Shown here: piece by piece, positions 37,177 through 49,600 of the stretch | Position numbering within the stretch: position 1 is the stretch's first letter | Layout: each line of letters starts with the position of its first letter | The notes under the pieces: model-generated | The model's input: the letters and a program-made list of their open reading frames with translations, nothing else | Told to the model about the DNA's origin: nothing | The model's database searches: none | From: Amyelois transitella | Taxonomy: Eukaryota > Arthropoda > Insecta > Lepidoptera > Pyralidae | Length of the DNA: 64,000 nt | Assembly (NCBI RefSeq): GCF_032362555.1 | Contig: NC_083508.1 | Span: forward strand, 8,151,001-8,215,000 | Direction of reading: 5' to 3' | Program-made: the position numbers and the translations under genes

Positions 37177-37434
37177 ATACATACATATAATCACGCCTAT
37201 ATCCCTTGCGGGGTAGACAGAGCCAACAGTCTTGTAAAGACTAATAGGCCACGTTCAGCTGTTTGGCTTTATGATGGAATTGAGATTCTAATATAGTGAC
37301 AGGTTGCTATCCCATCGCCTAAAAGAAGAATCCCAAGTTTATAAGCCTACCCCTTAGTCGCCTTTTACGACAACCATGGGAAAGAGATGGAGTGGTCCTA
37401 TTCTTTTTTTCTATTGGTGCCGGGAACCACACGG
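37177..37434 (-). repeat. SINE family A, near-complete, minus strand
   Basis: It runs from the simple tail through 'CCCTTGCGGGGTAGACAGAG' to the head 'GGTGCCGGGAACCACACGGC'. It is the second full-length member in the window and lies about 600 bp upstream of the Asterix coding start. Confidence 0.85.
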
Positions 37435-37539
37435 CTACTATTAATAATTTTATAGATAACATTCTGATTTACAAAGTATTCCAATAAAAACCTTTAAAAA
37501 AAACCCTTGAAATAAACCAAAAACAAATCAAATAGGTAT

Positions 37540-38053
37540 TCAACAGTCAATGTCAAAAACAAGGGTAAAAACCAAAAAAAAAATAGTTAATGTCAAGATG
37601 TCAAGTCAATATGACAATGATAAGTCAGCAGTTGTCATTCGTGAAATGCAAATTTAACCATTTTTACCTATTTTCTGAATTTTTATCAGATAAATAAACG
37701 CCATTCAATAATAACTAAACAATCTCAGATTTAAATATTCTTTCTCTGAACAGACAATAAAAGTTTCAATTATTTGTGGGCCAAAACTTAAAACTAGCAA
37801 AGTAAGTTACATATCGTTAATTCACCTAGATTATTTAATTGTATGTTATCTTCTTGAAAAAACTGAGTATAGGATGTAATGTAAATGAATTAGATAAGTT
37901 TGTAGCTTTATATGTAAAAAAACATTTTATAAAACATAGCTAATGTTCATTCACAAAAGATTAAATTCAATGCTTATCTAGGTATTCTGACCTACTTTAA
38001 TTTGTAAATTTTCTTGTAGGTGATGTCTGATCTATTTTTGTTATATTTCCTAG
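37540..38053 (+). promoter_or_regulatory. Probable promoter and 5' UTR region of Asterix
   Basis: The ATG at 38054 follows directly on a splice-acceptor-like TTTCCTAG (38047-38053), so the first exon is probably non-coding. A plausible donor (CAAA|GTAAGT) lies near 37799-37804. Upstream, 37549-37640 has a dense cluster of TGTCA/TGACA words. Transcript ends cannot be read from sequence alone. Confidence 0.4.
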
Positions 38054-39532
38054 ATGCAGCTTACATCAGACCCTCGTCGTGCTGACCGTGAGAGACGGTA
38101 TAAACCACCACCACCCACATCAGCCCCAGCTGAGGATCTTACCACAGATTATATGAATATTTTAGGCAAGTAATTTTGGGCTATTTCTTGTTATAATGTG
38201 TGAATACACTACAAATTCAAATACTTCCAAAATTCCTTATTAAGGAAATTAACAATGTCTTCACTTTGATAGTAAAATAGTGCAGCATACTGTTGCTACT
38301 AAATTTATATATTAAGATTTTGTTTCTCCGCTTAATAGATTTTATTTTTGCTGTATTTCATCTGACCCTACACCATCAGTGAAGATACCACACCACCACA
38401 TACCACACAAAATAATTAAAGCAAATACAACACAATAGCAGTCTTTTAACAAGGACATATTTTTCAAGTATATATTCATAATAACACATTAAAATTGTCT
38501 CTGAAGGTTCAGTCTATCAGTAATTTTTAAAGTCAATTCAAATTACCATGACCTAAAATAAAATTGTTTAATAATATTTTTCTTAACTGTGCAATTTTAT
38601 ACAATTCTCATTACTTTTGAAGTAGTATCACTATTTTATCTCAAAAGATTTCTCACTAACATTTCAAAAAGAAATTGAAGGTCTTACATGAATTGCATAA
38701 TGTAATCACCTTACTTATCCTTTTCTGAACTGAGGTCATGGGGAGCATTTAGCTATCAACCAAAGGATGATGCAACTCAGACAAATTTACATACATACAT
38801 ATAGCCACTAGGTCACGTCTATATCCCATACAGGGTAGACAGAACCAATGTATTTATAATGAATTTGAGATTCAAGTAGAACCAAAACCACCCATTCAAA
38901 ATTGACAATAATGAATGAAATTGACTTTGTTTTCCAGGCATGGTGTTCTCCATGTGCGGCCTGATGATGCGCCTCAAGTGGTGTGCCTGGACGGCTGTGT
39001 TCTGTTCCAGTATCAGTTTTGCTAATTCCAGAGTTTCTGATGATACTAAACAGGTGCAAATTTTTTTAGCTTTGACATTTTAGTGCATCACAGTGACATA
39101 GTTTTCTGTGGAGCTATTTACAAATTTTGATGAAGTAAAAGTCTCATCAGGACTTTTTCAAACATAAGCATGACCACAGAGAAATAGAGAAGATTTAAAC
39201 CTTATCAAAACCTTACAACAACACTTACCACACACACTTACTTACCGCAACACTGTTCCTCAACATAGCACCAATTATAATTGTACAATATTTGCAAAAA
39301 AATAACAATATAACTTTTAGTCCTACTTTGATATGATTTTTTTTTGTTGTTCCCATTTGATGCTGATTTTATTTTTAGTTAAAATATAAATATTATCTTT
39401 GTGTATAACGATTTTTTTTTCTACTCATTTCAGATTGCTAGTTCCTTCATGTTGTCTATATCAGCAGTTGTTATGTCATATCTCCAAAACCCAGCTCCAA
39501 TGTCTCCGCCATGGGCATCGTTAACTACATGA
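38054..39532 (+). CDS. Asterix: PAT complex subunit Asterix (WDR83OS homologue)
   Basis: Three coding exons (38054-38165, 38938-39053, 39434-39532) encode 108 residues; the human protein has about 106. The Asterix signature is unmistakable: SDPRR near the start, [56 protein letters not shown] and a final PPW followed by five extra residues. Two hydrophobic segments (about 38-62 and 77-98) form the membrane part. The family works with CCDC47 in the ER PAT complex, which shields polar transmembrane segments of multipass proteins during insertion. Intron 1 (38166-38937) is GC-AG: only the donor G|GCAAGT keeps the frame. Intron 2 is GT-AG. A SINE fragment lies in intron 1. Confidence 0.95.
38791..38878 (-). 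repeat. SINE family A, internally deleted, in Asterix intron 1
   Basis: The tail and 'CACGTCTATATCCC' plus 'CAGGGTAGACAGAACC' are followed directly by 'ATGAATTTGAGATTCAAGTA'; the middle of the element is missing. It ends about 60 bp before the exon-2 acceptor. Confidence 0.7.
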
Positions 39533-39911
39533 AAATAGAAAATTGTAAATAATTTTGTTATTATATATTAATTATTATTTTATCTGTTTAATTGATAACT
39601 GTTAGCCAGGCAATATCTTTTGCTATACCTTATAAAATTTCTTGATTATTCTCAGTAATCATAAAATTAAATTGTGATACAAAATCACATTTATTTAAAA
39701 AAATGAATGTTTCAGTCCTATTACCCTTGATCGACTTTAACAGTCTCTGTGGAAAAGGAAATAGTATGCTATGTTTTTCTTTTTTACCAAACTAGCAAGC
39801 CCTTGCAAGCTTGCAATTGACGAATGTGCATTTTTACTTTATCGCCTTTACGAAATCCTCGGTGGAGATGAAGAAGTCCTTAAATACTTAGGGGTGCCTT
39901 TTCAACAGTTA

Positions 39912-40086
39912 TCTATACTAATATTATAAAGCCGCAGAGTTTTGAACGCGCTAATCTCAGCAAAGAAATAATGAACAATGTGAAAAAAAACGGGGAAAAT
40001 TATTCATCCTCGAGTGGGATATATCCATACTTTGGGCATCAATGATACCCAAAGTAACTATTCCACGCGGACACAGCTAGTTTCTT
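39912..40086 (+). repeat. Interspersed repeat family E
   Basis: 'TATACTAATATTATAAAG', 'GTGAAAAAAACGGGGAAAAT', 'ATTATTCATCCT' and 'ACTATTCCACGCGGAC' occur in this order; an interrupted relative lies at 62661-63030. The TAATATTATAAA start and CGCGGAC...CAGCTAG end are typical of a large lepidopteran retroposon group. Confidence 0.65.
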
Positions 40087-40592
40087 TTAATAAGCATTCT
40101 CACTCCATGTATAACAGGACAAAGACAACTACCTATATCAGCTTCGAAATAGCATGACAAACTCTTCTACTCTTGCGAAGTTGCGTGCAATCAGCACAGC
40201 CTATAGATTTTTGCCACATTAGTTTTCCCACTTTCATTCGAATAATGCTGGTGCCGAATGCTTTTTTTTTACTTACGAAAAGATAATTTATTTCAGTTTT
40301 AGGTAAATATGTTCCTTAAGAAGTTTAAGGAAACGTTAATTAATAAGTCTGAAATTTTAACTTATCAGTTTAAGTAGGCGGTCCACACTCTTTTCGGCGA
40401 GAAATTCTTTGGATCCACATTCTCAAAGTTCTCATTATAGTTCTCAGATATAACTGCTGTGCCAAGCTTACTTCTATGCGTAGTATGTTTGTTTTTTTAT
40501 CTTTGACTTGAATTTTTTGTTTTTTAGGTCGCCAATAAGTATTTCATTTACGTTCTTATCCGTTTCCTTGCATGGTGGAATTTCATACACAC

Positions 40593-40638
40593 ATAAAATC
40601 ACGTCTATATCCCTTGCGGGTTAGGCAGAGACACAGAC
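40593..40638 (-). repeat. SINE family A, 3' fragment
   Basis: 'AATCACGTCTATATCCCTTG' with CGGGTTAGGCAGAGAC; the copy is severely 5'-truncated. Confidence 0.6.
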
Positions 40639-40743
40639 AACCGGAAGTCATGTGGCAGTGGTAATTTATTATATGTAGTTATCTGTCTTGGAAACATTTC
40701 AGGAAAAAAACTGTATGTTTGCGCTAATTCCCGTTGACATATA

Positions 40744-41900
40744 AGGTGGGTGGACCATGGAAGGCCACTCTAACGGAGAAATACTTTTTATTCGTTTGTT
40801 TACTGGAAAAATGAAAGAAACAAATTATTAAGTAATGCTTTGTTTTATTGTGCACCATTTAAATCATTCTTTTTTTACCTAACTTTAATCACTTTTTAAC
40901 AAACTTAAGTTTTATAAAGCTCTTCCAAATGGCGTTGCAAGGAACACGGCTCCAAATAAGGCCAATATTAGAAATCAGTCGTTAAACTCAAAAATAGAGT
41001 TGTAACAATAAATATATCTGCATATACTTACTAAAACTACACAATAAGCTTTATCATTGAAGCGTAACATTATTTGCTCAATATATTTTTATCATTTATA
41101 AAAAACTCAACGAACAATATTTGAACACCGTAGTGTAACTAAGAAAATATTAATGGAAATAATTTAAAACAAGATATAATGAATATTATATTGGCAATAA
41201 ATATCTTATCAACGTGTTTTATAACGAAATTACGAACTTTTTTTTTAATCCAAATTGGCCTTCCAATCGGTCCGTTCTTTGTTAGGCCAACATGTTCCTT
41301 TCCATGCCAAACTAACAATTATGACTATGAATTTTTCATATACATAGATATATAACGCCTCTTTCCCAGAGACCACATCTTTCCACTTCGTCTAGGCCTT
41401 CCCACATCTAAATATAAATTAAAAGTAATTGTTAATACATACATGTTTTGTAAGTGTTCCTTCTAAGGCCCATGTACCATAGCAAGGCCAACCGTCAAAT
41501 TTTTTATTGGCCTTTTAAGGAACGACCGGCCTTCCTAGGAACAATATTTTAATATTTTAACTTAAATTGAGGGAAAACTATGTCATTATTCTTTAATACC
41601 ATAGACATATCCTTCTACTTCGACTCACAGAAAAAAAATGCAATACTATAAGTAAATTAACCAAAAACTGACGTTTTGCTGTGCGCGCGAATAACAGTTG
41701 TAGCGTCGACGACCGAAGTCTACAAAACATGAGATCGCACAGCCACAATGGCGGCGCAATCAACTCGCTGCCACGTTTGTGGCCTTGAGTTTGATGGATG
41801 TTTGTGTTAAGTATAGGAAATGTGTCTTAACATGTCAATAACTACGACTTTTCAACAGTTGACCTTCAAAGGAGCGTGGCCTTCCATGGTCCACCCACCT
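40744..41900. mobile_element. 1.16-kb non-autonomous TIR DNA transposon
   Basis: The left end at 40744 reads AGGTGGGTGGACCATGGAAG. The right end at 41900 reads as its reverse complement, and perfect complementarity runs over about 25 bp. TA dinucleotides flank both ends (40742-40743 and 41901-41902), fitting a TA target as in Tc1/mariner-like elements. GGCC-containing words (AAGGCC, TTGGCC) recur inside. No transposase-like frame is visible, so it would depend on an enzyme supplied elsewhere. The superfamily is uncertain. Confidence 0.8.
41346..41402. repeat. Repeat family B fragment inside the TIR element
   Basis: 'ATAACGCCTCTTTCCCAGAG' followed by ACCACATCTTTCCACTTC resembles the start of repeat B at 10201, so a retroposon fragment may lie within the DNA element. 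Confidence 0.4.
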
Positions 41901-42011
41901 TATTAATAATCATGCAACACGAAAGTTTCTAAGTTTATTTCAAGAAAGATAACTGTCATTGATAAATCATTTCATAAATCATACTCGGTAAAATATGATA
42001 AACCTACTATT

Positions 42012-42397
42012 TTTATAATTCAGAAAAGGGCCGTTCGCGCAATTTACGGCTTTGGACCAAGAGACTCGTTAAGACAACTCTTTAAGAAAATAAACATACC
42101 TACAGTAGCGTCCCAGTACATTTTTGATCTTATAATGTATGTTAGGAAAAATACCTCTTTTTTTCAAAAAGTTAGTGCCACAACTGATAGAAATTTACGT
42201 AATAAACATAAATTAGTCATGCCGTTTCATAGGCTTAGCAAAGTCAGTAAATCATTTATGGGCAACTGTATACGATTTTATAATAGGTTGCCGGAGTCTG
42301 TTCTTGATATGCCCAAAGTGAGAAGGCTTATTATAGGACTGATGATTACCTTAATGACAAAAACATCTGGCTCGAGCTTGGTACAGGAACCTCGTAA
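42012..42397 (+). pseudogene. Jockey-like LINE, C-terminal RT fragment with frame break
   Basis: The frame opens with FIIQKRAVRAIYG, then GPRDSLRQLFK, SQYIF, RNKHKL and FYNRLPESVLDMP. This is the post-RT C-terminal region of insect Jockey-type ORF2 proteins. After DMPKVR the conserved ending (a YY.TDDYLND motif) continues in another frame up to the TAA at 42395-42397, so there is a small deletion or frameshift near 42325. A short 3' UTR-like sequence and a (TA)n run follow. It is dead and 5'-truncated, with no host function. Confidence 0.85.
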
Positions 42398-42478
42398 TTA
42401 ATTGTAGTTTAATTTGAACTTAAATCAAAATTTCAGTACACTCTGTACATAAATCTTTTTAAAATTGGCAATCCATAA

Positions 42479-42498
42479 AATATATATATATATATATT
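42479..42498. repeat. (TA)n microsatellite
   Basis: About ten TA units occur just after the LINE remnant. The run probably belongs to the element's 3' end. Confidence 0.8.
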
Positions 42499-42603
42499 TC
42501 TTTTTTCAATATTAAATCTCATAAATATATAAATCTCCCGTGAACAATGTATTCCGTCCACATTCTATTCTAAGTATAATTTAATATTGTGAAGTTGACG
42601 TTG

Positions 42604-42785
42604 TTGAAGAAAATGCTGCAGTGCAGTTTGTTACCGCTTCTTCTGCACTGACGCCTTGGAAGCGGCAGTAAACTTAGTTTTTAAGTAATTTATTTGACGT
42701 CAACCAAGTTGTTAAACCATACGACAATTATTAAGCGATATAATAGTATCCTATAATAATGAATAAAAAATTTTGAATTTTTAAT
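42604..42785 (+). repeat. Interspersed repeat family C, copy 2
   Basis: It is homologous to 31545-31735 over the whole length with scattered substitutions and small indels, and it ends in the same A/T-rich AATAAA-like tail. It lies about 200 bp downstream of the LINE remnant, but the other copy has no such neighbour, so the two are probably separate insertions. Confidence 0.75.
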
Positions 42786-43682
42786 TTTTTTTTTGAATTT
42801 TCTAGCGAAGCGGTTGTCACTACAAACTAAATAGGTAGATATGTATACTATCCACACCACACAACCGCTTCGCACAGCGTGCTACACGCTGAGCAGAAAC
42901 AAATAAAGAATGTTGAGCCAACAACAATCGGAGACCACAAGAGAAAGCGACAAGAATATATGAACCGGATCCACACTCACGCTTCTCGTGGTTTCCTCAC
43001 CTGTGTAGAGCGTAATGCTTAAACAAAACGCTCGAATTAAATATTTGTTTACAAAAACAAAACGCATTTTTTTAACTTACTTTGACAGTGACATTATACT
43101 GACAAATTAATTAGACAATTTAATATTATCTGTGGTAATGAAGTGCCGTGCGGCACACGCGTACAATTTTGCAGTTTTAATAAAATTTGTAACAATTTAA
43201 CTGATTAGCGGTTTTTTTTATAAAATCTGTAAATCAATTGCTGTATAACTGTGTGTCTAGGTATGTTGAAACTTGTACTCAATTTTTTTATCTATAAAGT
43301 AAGTAAGGTTATTCAAAGGAAACTGCAGTGAACTAATGAAAATATTATTTACATTTACATATTGCATTTATTTTTAAGCTAAATTTTAAGTAAAATTTTA
43401 TTTTAACATGACCTGACCTGGGTGGGACTTGGGACAAATGCAGGAACTGGATCTAAAATTTTTACCTCAGGTCAGAAGACATAAAAACAGCCAACATAAT
43501 GTATATAATTTGTAATATAAAAAAAGACTGCTTTACTTAAATATTTATTTCAGAATAACTCACACTAAAAAAATACAAGCTCCTAATTTATGTGAAACTA
43601 CTACTATGTAAAAAAATGCAGGAGTTAAAAGGCAAGACCGTGTTTGCTTTATTTCCTTAATTATTGTTTTGTAATCTTCAGG

Positions 43683-46600
43683 ATGCCACCCAAAAAGGTA
43701 GAAGAACCTGAAAAGAAGCCTCTCATTGGCAGGGTTGGAACAAATTTAAAGGTTGGCATAGTCGGAGTTCCCAATGTTGGGAAATCAACATTCTTCAATG
43801 TGCTGACCAAGAGCCAGGCCGCTGCGGAAAACTTCCCATTCTGCACCATTGATCCTAATGAAAATAAGTATATTTTGAATTATCTATATCACTAACTACC
43901 AGTTGCCTGCAACTTCGCTCACATCCCATGGGAAGATCTCGAAATCTTATAAATTTTCACTACACTATCTAAAGAACAAGTTGCTAAATGCGCATGGAGA
44001 AATTTTATCACAAGAATTTTTATTTATGTGTAATATATTTATTTATTATTTATTAATATACTGTATATGTACTTCAAGGAAAAAAAAATAGAAGTTAAAC
44101 GAAAGAGACAACAGTATTTTAAGTAGGTAGCTACTTAAAATAATATTGAGTGTGCATTTTAATTTTACTATATTTTAAAGTCTAACTCCAATTAATGTGC
44201 TGTAATGGGTTAAATTTACCTTTTAAAAAGTAAGTTAATAATTTTTTTTAATAATTTTCTTTTCCATGAATGGGACCTCAAAATTATAATTTCACCACAT
44301 TGTAAAATAAAATTTTGTCAAATATGACATGACATTTGTCAATTTATTCATAACAATGTTATTATTGTTTAATCAAAATGATAGCTTTTGAGAATTACAA
44401 GAAAAATCTAGACATCGAAGATAAATTTCATTACCTTCATTTGCCAGTAGATAAATGTGTGATTTACAATGGAAATATAGATTTACTTAATAAAAGAAAA
44501 CCAGACCATAAAGAAAATAAAGATGCTCCTCTTGCAGCAGCTGTTGTAGGCATCAATAATACTGGAGCTCCATTACCAAATTCACAGTTTTGTGATGTGT
44601 GGACAGATGTTGATGCACAAAATTTATATGCATATGCTAAACCAACTTGTTATCTAATTCTTAATAAACCTGGTGCAGGTGCATATTCCCTTGGTGAAGC
44701 GATTTCTAAAAAGTACAATTGTGTTCATCTTTGTCCAAGAAATGTAATAACAGACGAAATGGAGCAAGAGAGCCTAACTGGAAAATGTATAAACTTTAAT
44801 CTGAGGCATAATAAGGTACTGAAATTTAACACTATATTAACACTTTTGAAAATGAAGTTGGAATCACCTGTTATCAAAAACCGTGGTTATGTTATATCCG
44901 GTATTCCTCTGGTTACTATAGATCGAAATCTTAAGTACTTAATTTCAAGTTTATTTTCGGAAGATTCTTTTGATCTTATGGAAAGTATTATGTTTGATTT
45001 ACTGTGTAATAGTATGAAAAAGAAAAAAACAAAACAGCCAAAAACGGATACAGAGTCACATGCATCATCAAGTGTTCATGATGAAATTCAAGATGAAGAC
45101 GAACATGAGCCCGAAGAGGAAAATGAGATAGAGGCTGGTGAAGAAGAAGAAGAGCCTCGACTCACAGAATTGCCGAAATTTATTTTGAATATGTGTTCTA
45201 ATGTAATATATCATAGAAAAGCTTATTATGATACAAATCAGTCCGTATTACTCCAACAGTTAGATTCTTTGTTCAATTTATCTATGAAACCAGATATTGT
45301 GCTTTATATGACATGCCCAGATAAAGATTTAGTGACAAAAAGAAGTCATAAATATATAAATTATATGAATAGTTCTAACACTATTGAACCCTTTGACAAA
45401 GAAATTGAATCTGATCTTAGATGGCCTCAAAAATATGTTTATAGTGATTATGAATATCCTCATGATAAACATATCTTTAATCCTAAATATAATTGCAGAC
45501 AACCACACTGTTTTATGCAAAATACTGTTGACCAATTATGTAATTACAAACATCATGTTTTGCCCTTTATAGAAAACAAAGTAAAGGAATTTGATCCAAA
45601 ACATGTAGTAAAATTAGATGCAAGAAGTACAAACCATGAAATGATGCACTTTTTATCTGAGATATTAATTTATTTACCAATACAACCTGTTTTTATACCA
45701 GAACCTTTATATCTAGAAGAACCACCAGAGGAAATAGAAGAGTTTTGGAAGTTAATGGAAGAAACCAACGTTATCCGAGATGGAATAGTCAACTTTAATC
45801 GGTATCCATCGCCCTGGTATAATAGATGTCCAATTGAACTTAAAAATCGTCAAGCAACACGAGGAAATCCAAAGTTTGCTGTATCTCTTTTCAAACATGT
45901 CTATCTGTTATCTTCGCCTAATGCTGTAATTTCATTTTGTAGAAATCCAAAACCGTATTTAAAGTTAAAATATTTAGAACCAACTTGCAGAATTATAACT
46001 GTAGGCACAAAGAGTTCTGGTAAGACTATGGTTTCTAAATGTTTATCTTGGCTTTTTGACACATCAATTATATGCTTTAATTCATTAGAGAAAACCGAAA
46101 GAAAGAAGAAGTACGAAAAATATTCTGAAACCGTTTTGTCAGAAATAAGTGCTACAATAGAAGATGCTAGATTAGAAAGATGGCATAAAACGGAAAACGA
46201 TCGAATTTTTCAACTCGATTTATGGTGTTCCAATGTTTCCGAACAATTAAATAGATATATACCATTGTTTAATGAAATATTATATTTTGCTGAAAAACAA
46301 AAAACTAAACAAATTAAAGAACAATTAAAACAACAACAGTTATCGACATCAGCTAGGGTGTCAGAATCTTTAGAAGAGGAAATACAAATTGAGAGCATTT
46401 CAGAAGAAAGTCTTTCACAAATAAGTCAAGGTACATTGGATAATTTCAACAAGCTTCACCATATATTATCATTTTTACCATTTTTAAATGATATTGAAGT
46501 ATGTAAAACTGCTGCAAGTGATAAAAAACTATGTATACAATATGCACCTGAAACATTGACCACAGTAACAAAACTACCTTCTATACCTGTTTTAGGTGAC

Positions 46601-49600
46601 GAAGATGTAACGGCAGCCATTAGTGCTTATATAATAGCTAATGACTTACAAAAAGAGATCGAACCAACAGTTGAAGAGATAATGGTAGAATTAATAAAAA
46701 TACTTTCTGATATTGATGCTTCCATTCAAACGATGACAAATTTTGAACAAACTTACGGAAAATATATCATTGATGGTTTTCCTTCTGATCCTGAGTATTG
46801 GGGTTACTTGGGTGATCATAAACTGTTACCTGATTATACAATTGCAATAATAGAGAACAGGGAAATAGACGCAGATATTTTAAAACATTATGCAAATATA
46901 GAAAAATCTTTAAAAAATCACGAGGAAAGATTTATATTAGCTGATGATCCATTGGTACGTATCAAACGCAAGATAAAAATGGTACCGTTAACTGTCAAAT
47001 TAGATTCCCAAATTTTAGTAAATGATTTAATAAATAATGTTTGTGACAAAATATCTGAAAGTGCTAGATTAACAGAAGATATCGAAAACACCCCTAAAGA
47101 TGATTCACCTTCCTTTTCCGAAAAAATTGATAAATTCAGAGAGGATTGGGATACTATAAAATTAAAATTAGAAGACAAATATAAAGTATTTATCGAAGTC
47201 GAAATAGACAATAAGACTGACATAGCTATATTGGAAGAAGTTTTGTTGAAAATACGTACTGGATATTGTGTTCCACCTGAAATAAGTGAGGGTGAGGAAT
47301 TGGAAAGCCTAGATGAAGAAGATACGCTAAAAGATATGCTTACGTATAACCAGCCGAAATTCTTGGGCGAAACAAACATATATTGCCCTATAACTTATCA
47401 TAAATATCATATTTTATGGGAAGGTAAAATGGAATTTTCTATTAAATGTGATAATAAGACGAATTATTTTTCTAAAGAAGAATGCCTTAACGAGTTCCAG
47501 AATGATGTAACGCGTTACCAATTTTATAATTTTCCTTTTAAACATTTACCTGCCTTAAAGATTTGTGTTATTGGTTGTATTGGAAGTGGGAAAACAACTA
47601 TTTCAAAATACATTGCTAAAGAGCTAGGTTTGTTACATTTAAATTTTTCTGAAGTAATAAATAATTACTTAATGCCAAGACATATAAAAAAAGTCGGACG
47701 ACAACATGAAAACGCGTTTACTGATACGCCAATTGACGAAGAAGGTGTTGTAGATTTCCAAATGGGCGAAGAAAATGAAAATCTCATTTCTGAAATTTTA
47801 GGGAACGAGACAGAATTGCGACGCATGGTATATAATTATGTTGAAAGAGGCACGAGTTTGCTCCCTGTTCTTATGCAGAAGTTAATTAAAAAGCTGTGGT
47901 TCGAGGAACCTTTTATGAGCACGGGGTTTGTATTAGACGGTTTTCCGAGATTGCCTAGTGAAGTGGAAGATATGATGACCTGTTTTTGTATACCCGACTT
48001 AGTGATTCAATTAGACAGTGATGTAGAAATAGCACTCAAACGAATATCGCCTATTATGTTTAAAAATTGGAAAAATCAATTGAATAATGCCAAACTTAAA
48101 GCAAAAAATGAATTGGCTGTCGAAAAACAGAAGTGGTTAAATTTTATAACAAAAACGGTCGTAGTTCGATTAATTTTAGAAGAAATTCTTGAAAATATGA
48201 TTATGACAGAAAGCGAACCTGCTACAAATCTTTCAGTTCAAAGCTTTGTAATGGATGCAAATCCATTTGGTGATGCACAACTTGATACTAAATTATTTAA
48301 CATTTATAATGCAGTTGTTGAAGAAAATCCAGAACCTACAGATCAAAGTGAATGGGAAAGGCCAGATGAGGCCCATGAGAGAATTGATGCTAGGATAGAG
48401 GGTCTATACGAAATAGAAGACGAGAATATTCAAGGGTTGAATGAGGCTTTAATCGAACAAAAGATTAAAGTTGTAAATGTCAACAGTTCAAAACCATTAA
48501 ACAAAGTTTTAAGAGTGGCTCTTTCAAAATTAACTAATTTCAGAAACCGCTGTCCATCTTTTTTTGAACAAACATTTATAATTAGTTGTGACATAGCGGA
48601 ACTGTTAATTTCGCGAGGCTTTTATTTTTTAAGTAAATTTAACCGTATGTGCCCCGTATACATATTCGAAAATCCATACGCTATTTCAAATCCTTATAAA
48701 ATATATAAGATGAAAAATAAAATTTATACAATAGTGCATCGATCGCATGTTTATTTTATTCATGGCCAAGATAGTGTAACTAAGTTCAGAGGTAATCCTC
48801 TGATGTACATTAAAGGAGAAAATATTATGTCATTCATGGAATATTCTCTTCGAATAGGAATCATTGGGCCACCCAAATCCGGAAAAAGCACATTAGCTGC
48901 TAAGATTTCTAAAAAATATGGATTATTATGTTTATCAAAAGGAGTGGCATTGCGGCACGTTTTAGAAAACTTGCATTGGACTGAATTAGCATCTAAAATA
49001 ATCGTGGCGCTTCGGGAAGGTGAATGTATTAGTAGCGATATTGTGATGAAAGCAATCCAAGCCACTACGCAAGACCATCGTATAGTTACACATGGTTTTG
49101 TATTCGATGGATTTCCTGAAACTCCCTCGGAAGCTATAGAACTAAATAGAGTTGGTCTCTATCCCCTAATTGTTTTTGAAATAAATGCTAAAATAGACAA
49201 AATCATCGCGAATTCTCAAAATGAGTGTTATTTTGATATTCTTAAAAGAAAACCGCCATATTCAAGACCATTAATTAATTATCGTTTTGAACAATGGCAC
49301 AATCGTAGAAATGGTATTCGAACTTGGATAAATGATGATTACCAAAACCTCTACACCATCAATGGGAATATATCTAAATGGCAATGTATACAAGAAGCTG
49401 AGATAGTGATAAAAGACACATCTTTTAAAGTTCATCGCTATTTAAAGAATGTCAACTCTGGTATAGTGTGTACCGATGGTATGTGCATTTCAAACGAAAT
49501 ATTCGAACGAAAAATGTCTAACTTTAAAAATTTGTGTCCTCTTTGTTTACGTAATAATGTTATACGTCATAGTGGTTTTCCTGTTAATAAAAAAGGTGTA

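Larger units (their letters stand above)
30480..37795. other. Gene-poor region upstream of Asterix, no gene recognised
   Basis: No conserved exon was recognised. The region contains repeat C, several SINE A copies, a short hairpin at 35847 and compositionally complex islands (30600-30850, 31180-31440, 33950-34015, 35590-35690). The island at 31180-31440 is rich in ATTA/TAAT words in a less repetitive context, as enhancers often are. That is speculation. Confidence 0.45.
39533..43681. other. Intergenic region between Asterix and OLA1
   Basis: It contains repeat E (39912), a SINE A fragment (40593), a TIR element (40744-41900), a Jockey-like LINE remnant (42012-42397) with a (TA)n run, and repeat C (42604-42785). 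The last 600 bp before 43682 should hold the OLA1 promoter and a non-coding first exon. TGACAGTGACA at 43082-43092 resembles the TGACA-rich regions upstream of the other genes. No further gene was seen. Confidence 0.55.

Noticed and set aside
42135-42401. Small host gene of 88 aa
   Set aside because: It matches the C-terminal region of Jockey-like ORF2, and the conserved ending continues in another frame, so it is a dead LINE.
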